DNA from: Flavobacterium sp. ACAM 123 | GTDB lineage: Bacteria > Bacteroidota > Bacteroidia > Flavobacteriales > Flavobacteriaceae | Assembly: GCF_000264055.1 (NCBI RefSeq) | Contig: NZ_AJXL01000011.1 | Location: forward strand, 1-56,196 | Direction: 5' to 3' | Length of the DNA stretch: 56,196 nt | In this document: positions 1-10,500 of the stretch, one piece after another | Position numbering within the stretch: the first letter of the stretch is position 1 | Layout of the letters: each line of letters begins with the position of its first letter | Notes under the pieces: generated by a model | Seen by the model: the letters and a program-made list of their open reading frames with translations, nothing else | What the model was told of the DNA's origin: nothing | The model's database searches: none | Program-made: the position numbers and the translations under genes

Positions 1-54
1 TTGTTGTGTACTACTTTAAAATCAGAAGACCTTAAGGAGCTCAGTTTTAAAATT

Positions 55-540
55 TCATTCATATTTTAATCTATCTTCTTTTATTTTATGAAATTTAATT
101 AATGATTTAAAATCATAAGTATCCTTTTTAGGTATTTCTTGACCTCTGATATTAATTACTTTACAATCTTTAATAATGATTTTAGACAAAGAGTCATTTT
201 CATAATTTTTGGATTTAAAATTAATTAGTGAAGTGTATTTAATCTTGATCTCATTATTATTACTTTTCTTTTCTTTAATATTGATATCAGGAATTAACGG
301 AAAAGTATCTTTGCTAATTATGACAAAAAAGTTATTGTATTCTTCTCTAGTTATGGCATTTCTTTTAAACTCTAATGTTGTATAAAGATTTACATTAAAA
401 ACGCTAGGTTTCTTGTATAAAGAATCATATATCAGCTCTTGACTTACGATTTTAATATTCTTATTAGAATCTAGAAAAGTACATTTTTGAAAAACTAATA
501 AAGAAATTACTGCAATAATAGTTATTTTTTTATTTATCAT
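55..540 (-). CDS. hypothetical protein, candidate partner of the Rhs tip
   Basis: A 161-residue protein that I do not recognise. It begins with a charged start and a hydrophobic segment (residues 5-18) followed by Cys20, so it is probably exported; the residues before the cysteine (FQKC) are a poor lipobox, so lipoprotein status is doubtful. The rest is Lys/Asn-rich with no catalytic motif I can name. Its ATG overlaps the stop codon of the upstream Rhs-tip reading frame (TAATG), so translation is probably coupled. A small gene directly behind a toxin tip is the usual place of an immunity gene, but an export signal is unusual for immunity to a cytoplasmic toxin. Function is inferred only from position. 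Confidence 0.6.
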   Translation of the reverse strand: MINKKITIIAVISLLVFQKCTFLDSNKNIKIVSQELIYDSLYKKPSVFNVNLYTTLEFKRNAITREEYNNFFVIISKDTFPLIPDINIKEKKSNNNEIKIKYTSLINFKSKNYENDSLSKIIIKDCKVINIRGQEIPKKDTYDFKSLIKFHKIKEDRLKYE

Positions 541-1346
541 TATTCCTCTCTTTTTTTGTAATATTCCAAATTATCCGATATATGCTTTTTAAATTCAGGA
601 GTGGCTTTTTCAGAATATTTCTTTATTTCATCTTTATAAATAGTTGTGTGTTTTTTTTCAGGATTTACTAAATGACCTATTGGACCACCTTCGTGATCTA
701 ATGTTGCTGTAAAACTATTAACATCATTCAACAACGGATCTACTTTTCCATTATTTAGATTAACAGTTACTGTCGATCCTTTTGTGTTCATAATTGTTGA
801 ACTACCATATATATCAGTAGCACTATAGACTCCATCATTATAGTTTTCAATATATCCCTCGGGTTGACCTCCTTTATGACCAGTAATAATTGCATCCGAT
901 ACCGAAATTTCACCATTATGTACTTTACCTAAATTTACTCCTGCATCTTTTGAGTAATGCCCTGCTATATTTGACAAAGTTGAATAGTTAGATTTATTAA
1001 ATGTAAAATCTTTCAATTGAACTTCATCATTCAATTGTGAAAAATTAAATGTTCCTGAATGTATAACAATGTTATTTGTTTTTCTAAAATCAGTATATAG
1101 AAACTTTCCTGAACTATCAAAGTGGTCATCTGGGGGTACTGCAGCCCTGCCATCGGGATCAATCAAGTTGATAGGATTATTATCTGTAAAAACGTAGGGA
1201 GATTGGCTTGGGAACTTCTCCGCCAACGGGTCAATATGCATCCAACGACCTAAATCAGGCATATAAGTTCTAGCCCCATAGTCGTAAACATTCAGTCCCA
1301 ACTCATCCTGCAGCTCTTTACCGTTGTACTTATACTTGTAAATATA
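540..1346 (-). pseudogene. orphan C-terminal Rhs tip with variable toxin-like domain
   Basis: The frame opens with the end of an Rhs-repeat core: NGKELQDELGLNVYDYGART, then GRWMHIDPLAEKFPSQSPY, NNPINL and the closing DPDGR. After DPDGR comes a variable region of about 200 residues, the usual position of a polymorphic toxin domain. This tail contains DHEGGPIGHLVNPEKK, a His/Glu-rich stretch that could bind metal, but it is not a canonical HExxH and I do not assign an activity. The rest of the Rhs protein and any credible start are absent; the only upstream start-like codon lies inside the infB terminator. It is therefore a displaced tip or a cassette remnant, possibly expressed by read-through from infB. 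The following small gene overlaps its stop codon. Confidence 0.7.
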
Positions 1347-1350
1347 TGAC

Positions 1351-1379
1351 AAAAAAAATCCCGACAAATCGGGATTTTT
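1351..1379 (-). terminator. infB terminator
   Basis: On the minus strand an 11-bp perfect stem (AAAAATCCCGA / TCGGGATTTTT) with a 4-base loop is followed by a run of eight T. It lies 25 bases after the infB stop codon and ends the rimP-nusA-infB operon. Confidence 0.9.
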
Positions 1380-1403
1380 AAATTCTAGAAATAAATTAAA
1401 ATC

Positions 1404-4319
1404 CTATTTCAATTTTTTCTTGATTGCTACTTCATGATAAGCTTCAATGACATCTCTTTCTTCAATGTCATTGTATCCTTTGATTTGGATACCACAATCA
1501 TATCCTTTAGCTACTTCTTTAACATCATCCTTAAATCGTTTCAAAGCACTAAGCTCACCTGCATGAACTACAACACCGTCACGAATAATTCTGATTTTAG
1601 CATTCCTCGATATTTTACCATCCATCACCATACAACCAGCGATAGATCCTACTTTAGAGATTTTAAATATCTCTCTGATTTCAGCAGTACCCAGAACTTC
1701 TTCCTTCATCTCTGGAGCAAGCATTCCTTCCATTGCATCTTTCAAGTCATCTATTGCTGCATAGATAATAGAGTAGTAACGGATATCGATTTCTTCTTTA
1801 TCAGCTAACTGTCTTGCATTACCTGCAGGACGGACGTTAAATCCTATGATGATTGCGTCTGAAGCTGAAGCCAACATAACGTCAGTTTCAGTAATCGCTC
1901 CAACACCTTTATGTATAATATTAATTTGAATTTCTTCAGTAGATAATTTAGAGAATGAATCAGATAGCGCCTCAACAGACCCATCAACATCTCCTTTAAG
2001 AATCACATTCAGTTCTTTAAACTGACCCAATGCAATTCTACGTCCTATTTCATCTAATGTAATATGGCGTTGTGTACGAACAGATTGTTCACGCATCAAT
2101 TGAGAACGTTTGGACGCAATTTGTTTTGCTTCTTTTTCGTCTTCGAAAACGTTAAACTTATCACCTGCTGTTGCCGCACCGTCAAGACCTAATACAGACA
2201 CCGGGGTTGAAGGACCTGCTACAGTAACCGTATTACCTCTCTCGTCATGCATGGCTTTAATTTTACCATGATGCTTACCAGCTAACATATAATCCCCCAC
2301 TTTAAGAGTACCATGTTGTACTAATATAGTTGAAACATATCCTTTACCTTTATCTAAAAAGGCTTCTACTACTGTCCCTTGCGCTTCCTTATTCGGATTC
2401 GATTTTAAATCTAAAACTTCCGCTTCTAATAAAACTTTTTCCAATAATTCTTTTACGCCTGTACCTATTTTTGCAGAGATATCATGAGATTGAAATTTAC
2501 CACCCCAGTCTTCTACAAGTAAATTCATACCCGCTAATTTCTCCTTGATTTTCTCAGGATTTGAATTGGGCTTGTCTATCTTATTGATAGCAAATATAAT
2601 CGGCACACCAGCTGCTTGAGCATGACTAATCGCTTCTTTAGTCTGTGGCATGATATCATCATCCGCTGCAATCACAATAATAGCAATATCTGTCACTTGA
2701 GCACCACGTGCACGCATGGCAGTAAACGCCTCGTGACCCGGTGTATCTAAGAAAGCAATTTTTTGTCCATTATCTAAAGTTACTCCGTATGCACCTATGT
2801 GCTGCGTAATACCCCCTGATTCACCAGCGATAACATTTTCTTTACGAACATAATCCAATAAAGACGTTTTACCGTGATCTACGTGACCCATTACAGTAAC
2901 GATCGGAGCTCTGAATACTAAATCTTCTTCTCTGTCTTCAACAACAGCTATTGAGTCTTCAATATCTACAGTAATAAATTCAACTTCATAGCCAAATTCA
3001 TCCGCAACGATAGTCAATGTTTCTGCATCAAGACGCTGATTCATGGTAACCATGATTCCGAGAGACATACAAGTACCGATGACCTTAGTAATTGGCACAT
3101 CCATCATAATGGCAATTTCACCAACAGTTACGAACTCTGTTACCTTAATGGTTTTACTTCCTTCGTCTAAAGCTCTTTGCTCATCATCAGATTTCTGACG
3201 ATGCGTATCTCTTTTGTCTCTTCTGTACTTAGCCGCTTTGGATTTACCTCCTTTTTTACCTTGAAGTTTTTCTAAAGTTTCACGAATTTGATTTTTAACC
3301 TCTTCTTCCGTAGGCTCAACTTTTGCTACAATTGCAGGTCTGTTTCCTCTCACGAATCCGGGCCTTGAACTCCTATTAGCATTAAAACCACCACCACCAA
3401 CATTTGGCGTAATCTTATTAGGATTTGGTGCACCAGGGACTCCAGGAGGCCGAGGTGTGCCCGGTTTAGGGGCTATTCTTTTGCGTTTATTTTTATTAGC
3501 CGCTCCAGCAGCTCCAGGCTTGTTTGGAGTGATTTTAGGCTCTTCTTTCTTCTTTTTCGGTTTATTGAACTGAGACAAATCAATAGTTTGTCCTGTCAAT
3601 TTGGTCCCAGATAGTTTCTGATATTGAGTCGCAATCGCTTCCTCGGCAGCAGCTTCCTCCATTTTGGTAGCCACTTTCTCTTCCGAAACAACTACTTTTT
3701 TATCTTCCTTAACTGCTTCCTTTACAGGCTCATTCACCACTATCTTTATAGGCTCTTTTGAGGGTTCTTTTGTTTCGACAACGGCTTTCACCTCTTTCTT
3801 GTCAGCGACAATTTTTTCCCCAACCTTTTCTTTTACAACCGGTTTTTCTGTCGAAGTTTTAGCTTTGGGCACTTCCGTTTTTTCGGCTACAACAATTGGT
3901 ACAACTGGACTTGGCGCAACTGGCGCTGCAGCAGCAGCAGCAGTTTTCTTCGGATTAAGATCAATTTTCCCTACTTGAATAGGTCCCGCTATAACAGCTC
4001 TCGCTTTTACAACTTCTTGCTGTTTTTTAAGAATCTCTTCATCGTGCTTACGTTTCTCCTCAACTTCTTTCTCTCTCTCAATACGTAAAGCCTCTTTCTC
4101 TTTCCTTTTCTCTTCTCCTACTTCTTTTGAAGCCTCTTTTTTACCTCTGTCACCTGCAAATTGACCGCACAAGACATTGTATACATCATCAGAAATCTTT
4201 GTGTTTGGATTTGCTTCAATAGCGATCCCTTTATCTTTTAGATAATCCACAGCTCTTTCCAAAGAAATATTCAATTCCCTTAAAACTTTGTTTATTCTAA
4301 TAATTCTCTCTTCAGACAT
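1404..4319 (-). CDS. infB: translation initiation factor IF-2
   Basis: GTPase that delivers initiator tRNA to the 30S subunit and promotes subunit joining. The 971-residue protein has an IF2 N-terminal helical domain (residues 1-50), a long Lys/Glu/Ala/Pro-rich linker (about 60-330), a second N2 domain, then the G domain with GHVDHGKT near residue 478, DTPGH, and NKID, followed by the beta-barrel and C-terminal tRNA-binding domains. ATG start; last gene of the rimP-nusA-infB operon, 48 bases after nusA. The length, with an expanded low-complexity linker, is usual for Bacteroidota. Nothing odd in the catalytic part. Confidence 0.98.
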   Translation of the reverse strand: MSEERIIRINKVLRELNISLERAVDYLKDKGIAIEANPNTKISDDVYNVLCGQFAGDRGKKEASKEVGEEKRKEKEALRIEREKEVEEKRKHDEEILKKQQEVVKARAVIAGPIQVGKIDLNPKKTAAAAAAPVAPSPVVPIVVAEKTEVPKAKTSTEKPVVKEKVGEKIVADKKEVKAVVETKEPSKEPIKIVVNEPVKEAVKEDKKVVVSEEKVATKMEEAAAEEAIATQYQKLSGTKLTGQTIDLSQFNKPKKKKEEPKITPNKPGAAGAANKNKRKRIAPKPGTPRPPGVPGAPNPNKITPNVGGGGFNANRSSRPGFVRGNRPAIVAKVEPTEEEVKNQIRETLEKLQGKKGGKSKAAKYRRDKRDTHRQKSDDEQRALDEGSKTIKVTEFVTVGEIAIMMDVPITKVIGTCMSLGIMVTMNQRLDAETLTIVADEFGYEVEFITVDIEDSIAVVEDREEDLVFRAPIVTVMGHVDHGKTSLLDYVRKENVIAGESGGITQHIGAYGVTLDNGQKIAFLDTPGHEAFTAMRARGAQVTDIAIIVIAADDDIMPQTKEAISHAQAAGVPIIFAINKIDKPNSNPEKIKEKLAGMNLLVEDWGGKFQSHDISAKIGTGVKELLEKVLLEAEVLDLKSNPNKEAQGTVVEAFLDKGKGYVSTILVQHGTLKVGDYMLAGKHHGKIKAMHDERGNTVTVAGPSTPVSVLGLDGAATAGDKFNVFEDEKEAKQIASKRSQLMREQSVRTQRHITLDEIGRRIALGQFKELNVILKGDVDGSVEALSDSFSKLSTEEIQINIIHKGVGAITETDVMLASASDAIIIGFNVRPAGNARQLADKEEIDIRYYSIIYAAIDDLKDAMEGMLAPEMKEEVLGTAEIREIFKISKVGSIAGCMVMDGKISRNAKIRIIRDGVVVHAGELSALKRFKDDVKEVAKGYDCGIQIKGYNDIEERDVIEAYHEVAIKKKLK

Positions 4320-4367
4320 AAAACCTTTTTATTATTACCTTTTTTGTTGTGTTGTTAGAAGCATAGA

Positions 4368-5615
4368 TTAACTATCAAATTCTTCTTTCAATATTCTCAT
4401 TACATCTAGAATCGTTTCCTCCTCTAGGTCAGTTCTTCTTACTAAATCCTCGACGTCTTGTTTTAGAATACTTTTTGCGGTATCTAAACCAATTTTCGCA
4501 AACTCTTCAATAACCCAGCTTTCGATTTCGTCTGAAAATTCAGTCAACTCCACATCATCATCCTCACCGGTAGCAATATCACCTTCTCTAATAACATCAA
4601 GCTCATACCCTGTTAATAGACCAGCTAATTTAATATTGTGACCTCCTCTTCCAATTGCTTTCGAAACCTCTTCTAATTTTAAAAACACTTCTGCTCTTTT
4701 AGTTTCCTCATTGATTTTGATTGACGATACTTTTGCAGGGCTTAGTGCTCTTGTAATGTATAATTGAATGTTACTTGTGTAATTAATAACATCTATATTT
4801 TCATTTCCTAATTCACGTACAATTCCATGAATACGCGATCCTTTCATTCCCACACAGGCTCCTACAGGATCAATTCTATCATCATAAGAGTCCACAGCTA
4901 CCTTCGCTTTTTCACCTGGTATTCTTACCACGTTTTTAACCATTATCAATCCATCAAATACTTCAGGAATTTCTTGTTCAAACAATTTTTCTAAAAACAC
5001 ATCAGCGGTTCTAGACATAATAATTTGAGGTTTGTTCCCTTTTAATTCAACGCTTTCAATAATTCCACGAACATTATCTCCTTTACGGAAAAAGTCAGTA
5101 GGTATTTGTTTTTCTTTTGGTAAAATAATTTCATTCCCTTCATCATCAACTAAGATAACAACTCTAGGTCTTACATGATGTACTTCGGCTGTGTAAATTT
5201 CACCGATTATATCTTTAAATTGTTTATAAAGATTTGTGTTGTCATGTTCGTGAATTTTAGAAATTAAATTCTGACGCAAAGCCAAAATCGCTCTTCTACC
5301 CAAATCTATTAACTTTACTTCCTCAGAAACATCTTCCCCGATTTCAAAATCAGGTTCGATTTTTCTTGCTTCTGTTAAAGTTATTTCTTCGTTTTCAAAA
5401 TCTAAATCTTCGTCCGCAACAATAACTCTTCGTCTCCAGATTTCCATATCTCCTTTATCAGGATTTATAATAATATCGAAATTGTCATCTGAACCGTATT
5501 TTTTCTTCAATGCATTTCTAAATACATCTTCCAAAATTGCCATAAGCGTTACACGATCAATGAGTTTATCATCTTTAAACTCTGAGAATGAATCGATTAG
5601 TGCTAAATTTTCCAT
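4368..5615 (-). CDS. nusA: transcription termination/antitermination factor NusA
   Basis: RNA-polymerase-binding factor acting in pausing, termination and antitermination. The 415 residues hold the N-terminal RNAP-binding domain (1-125, ending near DLGRRAILALRQ), an S1 domain (about 135-205), and two KH domains, with VGACVGMKGSRI in KH1 and AIGRGGHNIKLA in KH2. The C-terminal acidic repeats of Proteobacteria are missing, as is normal in this phylum; a short acidic tail is present instead. The start lies 13 bases after the rimP stop codon, so it is co-transcribed with rimP and infB. Confidence 0.98.
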   Translation of the reverse strand: MENLALIDSFSEFKDDKLIDRVTLMAILEDVFRNALKKKYGSDDNFDIIINPDKGDMEIWRRRVIVADEDLDFENEEITLTEARKIEPDFEIGEDVSEEVKLIDLGRRAILALRQNLISKIHEHDNTNLYKQFKDIIGEIYTAEVHHVRPRVVILVDDEGNEIILPKEKQIPTDFFRKGDNVRGIIESVELKGNKPQIIMSRTADVFLEKLFEQEIPEVFDGLIMVKNVVRIPGEKAKVAVDSYDDRIDPVGACVGMKGSRIHGIVRELGNENIDVINYTSNIQLYITRALSPAKVSSIKINEETKRAEVFLKLEEVSKAIGRGGHNIKLAGLLTGYELDVIREGDIATGEDDDVELTEFSDEIESWVIEEFAKIGLDTAKSILKQDVEDLVRRTDLEEETILDVMRILKEEFDS

Positions 5616-5628
5616 GCGAATCCTTTAA

Positions 5629-6093
5629 TTAAAATGTTACTGTAACAATTGCTTCGTTTATCTCTGTGTAAGGGATCTGTACCGTCTTTTGAACGGTCTC
5701 TTTCCCTTTACCTATCTTTTTAGGCTCTCTTGCTTTCCACGACAAAATTACAAAATCATCATTAGCTTCCACTAATTCCGCTTCAATATTTTCTGTATTA
5801 GTTTTCACAATCAAGGTTCTACCTATATTTTTCTTGTATTGTCTGATTTTCTTTAATGGCGATGAAACCCCTGCTGAGGCTACTTCCATCGAATAATCCT
5901 GCTCTTCTCTATCTAAACTGGCATCTATCGCGCGACTAATATCGATACAGTCCTGCAACGCCACACCATTATCGTCATCTAAAGTTATAATAACTTTAAA
6001 AGCATCAGTGATGGTAAGGTCTATTAAAAAAAGCGATGGCTTTTCTACAAGAGCTTCGGTCAACAATAAATTTACTTTTTCTTTAAATGTCAT
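5629..6093 (-). CDS. rimP: ribosome maturation factor RimP
   Basis: Assists 30S subunit maturation. The protein starts [15 protein letters not shown] and shows the RimP pattern: [18 protein letters not shown], the [16 protein letters not shown] helix and the [15 protein letters not shown] motif, with a C-terminal SH3-like domain. I chose the ATG at 6091-6093 over an in-frame GTG at 6112-6114, because the GTG lies inside a strong hairpin and the family starts at the ATG. First gene of the rimP-nusA-infB operon; promoter and leader hairpin are given separately. Confidence 0.95.
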   Translation of the reverse strand: MTFKEKVNLLLTEALVEKPSLFLIDLTITDAFKVIITLDDDNGVALQDCIDISRAIDASLDREEQDYSMEVASAGVSSPLKKIRQYKKNIGRTLIVKTNTENIEAELVEANDDFVILSWKAREPKKIGKGKETVQKTVQIPYTEINEAIVTVTF

Positions 6094-6102
6094 ATTTTTT
6101 AT

Positions 6103-6128
6103 AAAAAGAGGCACGCAATGCGTGCCTC
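6103..6128 (-). promoter_or_regulatory. terminator-like hairpin in the rimP leader
   Basis: A perfect stem (GAGGCACGC / GCGTGCCTC, 3-base loop) followed on the minus strand by TTTTT. It sits between the predicted transcription start (about 6153) and the rimP ATG, with no gene upstream that it could terminate. It therefore looks like an attenuator or a 5'-end mRNA stabiliser for rimP-nusA-infB. NusA influences intrinsic termination, so autoregulation is possible but is inference. Confidence 0.65.
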
Positions 6129-6156
6129 ATCATCTAGTTTTTAATAAATAACGGTG

Positions 6157-6164
6157 CAAATATA
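6157..6164 (-). promoter_or_regulatory. rimP operon promoter, -7 box
   Basis: TATATTTG on the minus strand is a perfect match to the Bacteroidota -7 consensus TAnnTTTG. The -33 region is weak. The start would fall near 6153, giving a leader of about 60 bases that contains the hairpin. Confidence 0.6.
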
Positions 6165-6189
6165 GTGTTTTTTTTATAAATCGAATTGA

Positions 6190-6248
6190 TTGAATGCTGT
6201 TAAAATATTTCTTATCTTTATACAAGAGGAAAAATGACGATTTTTCTC
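6190..6248 (+). promoter_or_regulatory. promoter and 5' hairpin of the universal stress gene
   Basis: TTG at 6190-6192, a 20-base spacer and TATCTTTA at 6213-6220 (one mismatch to TAnnTTTG). Directly after it, 6226-6248 forms a hairpin (GAGGAAAAAT / ATTTTTCTC) at the predicted 5' end of the mRNA, 20 bases before the ATG. Confidence 0.5.
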
Positions 6249-6267
6249 ATAATTTTACCCTTTAATT

Positions 6268-7092
6268 ATGAAACGAATTTTAGTTCCAACCGACTTTTCG
6301 GCCCATGCAGAAAACGCATTGAGAATTGCAGCACAAATTGCAAAAAAAAGCCATTCCGAAATAATACTACTTCATATGTTGGAAATTCCAAACCAAATGA
6401 ATGACGCTATAACCTTAGCTCCAGGCATTCCAGAAGTGATGTTATTTATTAAAAAATCTAAAGAAACACTTCAAAAACTTAAAGATCAAGATTATCTAAA
6501 AGGAATCCAAGTCACTGAATACGTGGAGTTTGAAAAAGCATTCGACGGAATCTTATCCTTTAGCAGCAAAAATGAGATTGACCTAATTGTCATAGGATCC
6601 CATGGAATTTCCGGACTTGAAGAGGTCTTAGTTGGCTCTAATACCGAAAAAGTAGTTCGGCTATCAGAAATCCCGGTTTTAGTTATTAAAAAAGATACTA
6701 CTGAGCTGAAAGGGACTAATTTTGTTTTCGCATCCGATTTTTCGCAAGAAACAAAAAAGCCTTTCGAAAAAATGATGGAATTTAGTAAAATATTTGACGC
6801 CAAATTGACATTAGTGATGATTTGCACCCCTAATAGCTTCAAGTCAACTGCCCTTTCAGAAAAAATAATGACTGATTTCGTCGCTGATTTTAAAATTACC
6901 AACTATTCCAAGCACATTTATAACGACGTAAATATTGAAAAGGGAATCCTTAACTTTTCGAATTCCATAAATGCAAATTTGATAGGGTTATGCACCCATG
7001 GAAGAACCGGTTTAGCACATTTCTTCACAGGAAGTGTTAGTGAGGACTTGGTAAACCATGCCGCAAAACCAGTAATAACATTTAAGATCTAA
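6268..7092 (+). CDS. tandem-domain universal stress protein
   Basis: Cytoplasmic stress protein with two UspA domains in 274 residues (about 1-142 and 150-274). The first carries the ATP-binding signature GSHGISGLEEVLVGSNTEKV (G-2x-G-9x-G-S/T) and begins KRILVPTDFSAHAENAL. The second ends CTHGRTGLAHFFTGSVSEDL, also keeping the pattern. Tandem Usp proteins are common in flavobacteria; the partner or exact stress cannot be read from sequence. It is divergent from rimP and has its own promoter. Confidence 0.92.
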   Translation: MKRILVPTDFSAHAENALRIAAQIAKKSHSEIILLHMLEIPNQMNDAITLAPGIPEVMLFIKKSKETLQKLKDQDYLKGIQVTEYVEFEKAFDGILSFSSKNEIDLIVIGSHGISGLEEVLVGSNTEKVVRLSEIPVLVIKKDTTELKGTNFVFASDFSQETKKPFEKMMEFSKIFDAKLTLVMICTPNSFKSTALSEKIMTDFVADFKITNYSKHIYNDVNIEKGILNFSNSINANLIGLCTHGRTGLAHFFTGSVSEDLVNHAAKPVITFKI

Positions 7093-7177
7093 ACAGATAC
7101 TCCATAATCCAACTCGTTTAAAAAAGCCTAATAAAAAAAGAACCAATCCAATTAATTATACTTTAAAATTACTCCAT

Positions 7178-7203
7178 AAAAAAAGCCTCTCAAATTGAGA
7201 GGC
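7178..7203 (-). terminator. terminator after tRNA-Gln
   Basis: Stem GCCTCTCAA / TTGAGAGGC followed by seven T on the minus strand, six bases after the tRNA 3' end. Confidence 0.85.
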
Positions 7204-7208
7204 CTTTG

Positions 7209-7279
7209 TTGGTCTACAAGGACTCGAACCTTGAACGACTGTACCAAAAACAGTTGTGTTACCATTACACCATAGACCA
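7209..7279 (-). tRNA. tRNA-Gln (anticodon TTG)
   Basis: The minus strand folds into a full cloverleaf: acceptor TGGTCTA / TAGACCA, D arm with GGTAA, anticodon stem ACTGT / ACAGT with loop TTTTGGT giving anticodon TTG, and T arm CAAGG-TTCGAGT-CCTTG. Discriminator A; CCA is not encoded. A terminator follows directly. Confidence 0.95.
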
Positions 7280-7516
7280 TCGTTGCTGCTAAGCGAGTGC
7301 AAATTTATAATAAAATTCAGTTTGCGCAAACTTTTTTTCACTTTTTATTGAAAAAAATTTTAGCTAAAATCCATCCACACCTGATAGATTTTGAAAATTA
7401 CTAAAAACCAAGCTGTTACCGATCAAATTAGTTTGACAGAAAATTTTGCTAATGTTTACCTCCTTAAGTAAAAAAACATTTTCTTTGCAACTTAAAATAT
7501 AACTAAATTTCAATAC

Positions 7517-10500
7517 ATGAATAAGGCGCCATTCAATTTCAATAAATGGAATACGATTATAGGTTGGTTTACATTTGCAATCGCATTAATAACCTATACT
7601 CTTACAGTTGAACCCACGATGAGTTTTTGGGACTGTGGAGAATATATCGCCACCGCTGCAAAACTTCAAGTTGGTCACCCGCCCGGAGCGCCTTTGTTTC
7701 AAATGATCGGTGCCTTTTTCGCCATGTTTGCTTCAGATAATGAACATATTGCCTTAATGGTAAATATGACTTCTGTTGTATCGAGTGCCTTCACTATATT
7801 ATTCCTGTTTTGGTCTTCTTCGATGATTTTAAAGAAACTAATTTCGCGCATAGCGGAGCCAAATCAAAAAAAGGATAACGCAGTTCAATTAAGCACAAGC
7901 AACGCTACCGTAATTTTAGGTAGTTCTTTTGTTGGGGCTTTAGCTTTTACCTATTCTGATAGTTTCTGGTTCAACGCCGTGGAAGCAGAAGTTTATGCGA
8001 TGGCCTCTTTATTTATTTCCTTGCTTTTCTGGCTGGGTTTACGTTGGGAGCAAGACATGGACACACCCCGAGGAAATCGATGGTTATTGATTATTTCACT
8101 GGTTATCGGACTATCATTTGGGGTTCACTTTATGGCTCTTTTAACTATTCCATCCATCGGGTTATTGTACTTTTTTAAGCATTACAAAACAGTTACGGTC
8201 AAGAATTTCATCATTGCCAATGTTGCAGTTGTTTCTATATTATTATTTATTTTCAAATTGCTGCTGCCCTTAACCATGTCTTTCTTTGCCGACACAGAAG
8301 TTTTTACAGTTAATGAATTAGGAATGCCTTTTGACTCCGGAACGATTCTAGTTACTATTCTTCTCTGTGCTGCCTTTTATTTTGGTTTAAAATACACTAA
8401 CAACAAGGGTCTTGTAACATTCAACACCTTAATTCTGTGTATTCTATTCGTTTTAATTGGGTTTTCGACTTGGACTATGTTGCCTGTTCGTGCTAATGCC
8501 AATGTAAACATCAATGAAAACAAACCTTCAGATGCGCGCGAGGTACTCGCTTATTACAATAGAGAACAATATGGTTCTAACCCTTTGTTTTACGGCCCTC
8601 AGTACACTGAAGTTTTTGCCGGTTTAGACAAAGACAATCCCTATCTTGACAAAGCGCCTAACTACGAACGAAACTATAAAACCGGAAAATATGAAATCGT
8701 AAATAATTTCAAAAATGCCGTTCAAAATAGCGATGACGATCATAAAACTATTTTACCCCGAATGTGGAGTACAGATCATATAGCCAATTACATGAACTTC
8801 ACAAACGCTCCTGAGTTTCACCTAAATCCTGCCTATCCTTATGAAGAGGATTTAGCCAAATACGGTATTGACGCCAGTAAATTATCCGAAGAAGACTATG
8901 CTAGGGCTATTGGACAATTAAAGAGTGAAATTCGGAAAACGGTAGCTGAATTTAGAACTGCCTACGCTCAAAAACAAATCGACAATGACGGTTATGTAAA
9001 ATTTTTAAAGAGTTACGGTGATTATTTAATCATAGATAAACCCTCAACGGTAGACAATTTAAGTTTTATGTTTGAATACCAATTTGGCTACATGTACGTA
9101 AGGTATTTGATGTGGAACTTTGTTGGACGTCAAAATGACGTGCAAGGAAGATACGATAGTCAAGACGGAAACTGGATGAGCGGAATAAAATTATTAGACG
9201 AATTACATTTGGGTTCCCAAGACAATTTACCAGAAGATGTACTAAACAATAAGGGACGTAACGCCTATTATTTTCTTCCATTCCTTCTGGGGCTTATAGG
9301 ACTGATGTATCATGCCAATAAAGACCGAAAAAGTTTTTATGTACTGTTGACTTTATTCTTATTCACCGGTATTGCGTTGAAAATTTACTTGAATGAAAGA
9401 CCGTTTGAACCGCGAGAGCGAGATTATGCTTTAGTGGGTTCTTTTTATGTATTTGCAATCTGGATCGGATTTGGGGTCTACGCGCTATATGAAAGTGCTC
9501 AAAAGTATTTAGCGCCACGAATAGCAGGACCCCTAATTATTGCAGCGAGCATATTAGCCGCTCCGGTACTTATGGCGGCTCAAAACTGGGATGACCACGA
9601 CCGTTCCGGGAAGTACACCGCAACAGCAATGGCAAAAGCATATCTTAACTCCTGTGCTCCTAATGCCATTCTATTCACCATAGGCGACAACGATACGTTC
9701 CCGTTATGGTATGCACAAGAAATAGAACACGTAAGAACCGACGTAAAGATTGTAAATACCAGTCTTTTTATGACGGATTGGTATATCGACCAGATGAAAA
9801 CGAAGACATATGAAGCCGAACCATTACCAATCTCTTTTACACATGATCAATATGTAGGAGATAAATTAGACTATGTTGTACATATTCCAAAAACAGACAG
9901 CAGATGGGAAATAAAGGATTTCATGGATTTTATTAAAAATCCAAAATCTACGGTCGGTATGCAGAACGGACAGACCATTCATTTTTATCCAACCAATAAA
10001 GTTAGAATTCCTGTTGACAAAGATGCTGTTATAAAAAACAAGATCGTTTCGCCTAAATACTATGATTCCATTGTGCCTTATATAGATGTTGATATTAAAG
10101 GGAATGCGTTATATAAAAACCGACTAATGATGCTGGACATTGTAGCCAATAACAACTGGAAAAGACCCATCTTCTTTAGCCCTGGTGCTTTTGATGACGA
10201 AGACTACCTATGGATGAAAGAATACCTCCAGCTTGATGGAATGGTCTATAAATTAGTTCCAGTAAAAACTACAATTCCTAAAAATGGCAGCCCATTAGAC
10301 ATGGGACAAATCGATTCTGAGAAAATGTACACCAATGTCATGAAATGGGACTGGGGCAATAGCGACAGCGACAAAATATACCACGATGTTGAAACAAGAC
10401 GCGAAAGCATAACGTACAGAACAAATCTTGCTCGATTAATGGATCAATTGATTGTTGAAAGAAAGTTTGAGAAGGCAAAAACGATTATTGAATTGGCTAT

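Noticed and set aside
1434..1808. Plus-strand frames over infB, nusA and polA
   Set aside because: Antisense shadows of conserved genes with no supporting features.
7156..7341. Minus-strand reading frame of 61 codons
   Set aside because: It lies across tRNA-Gln and its terminator; the frame is a by-product of the tRNA sequence.
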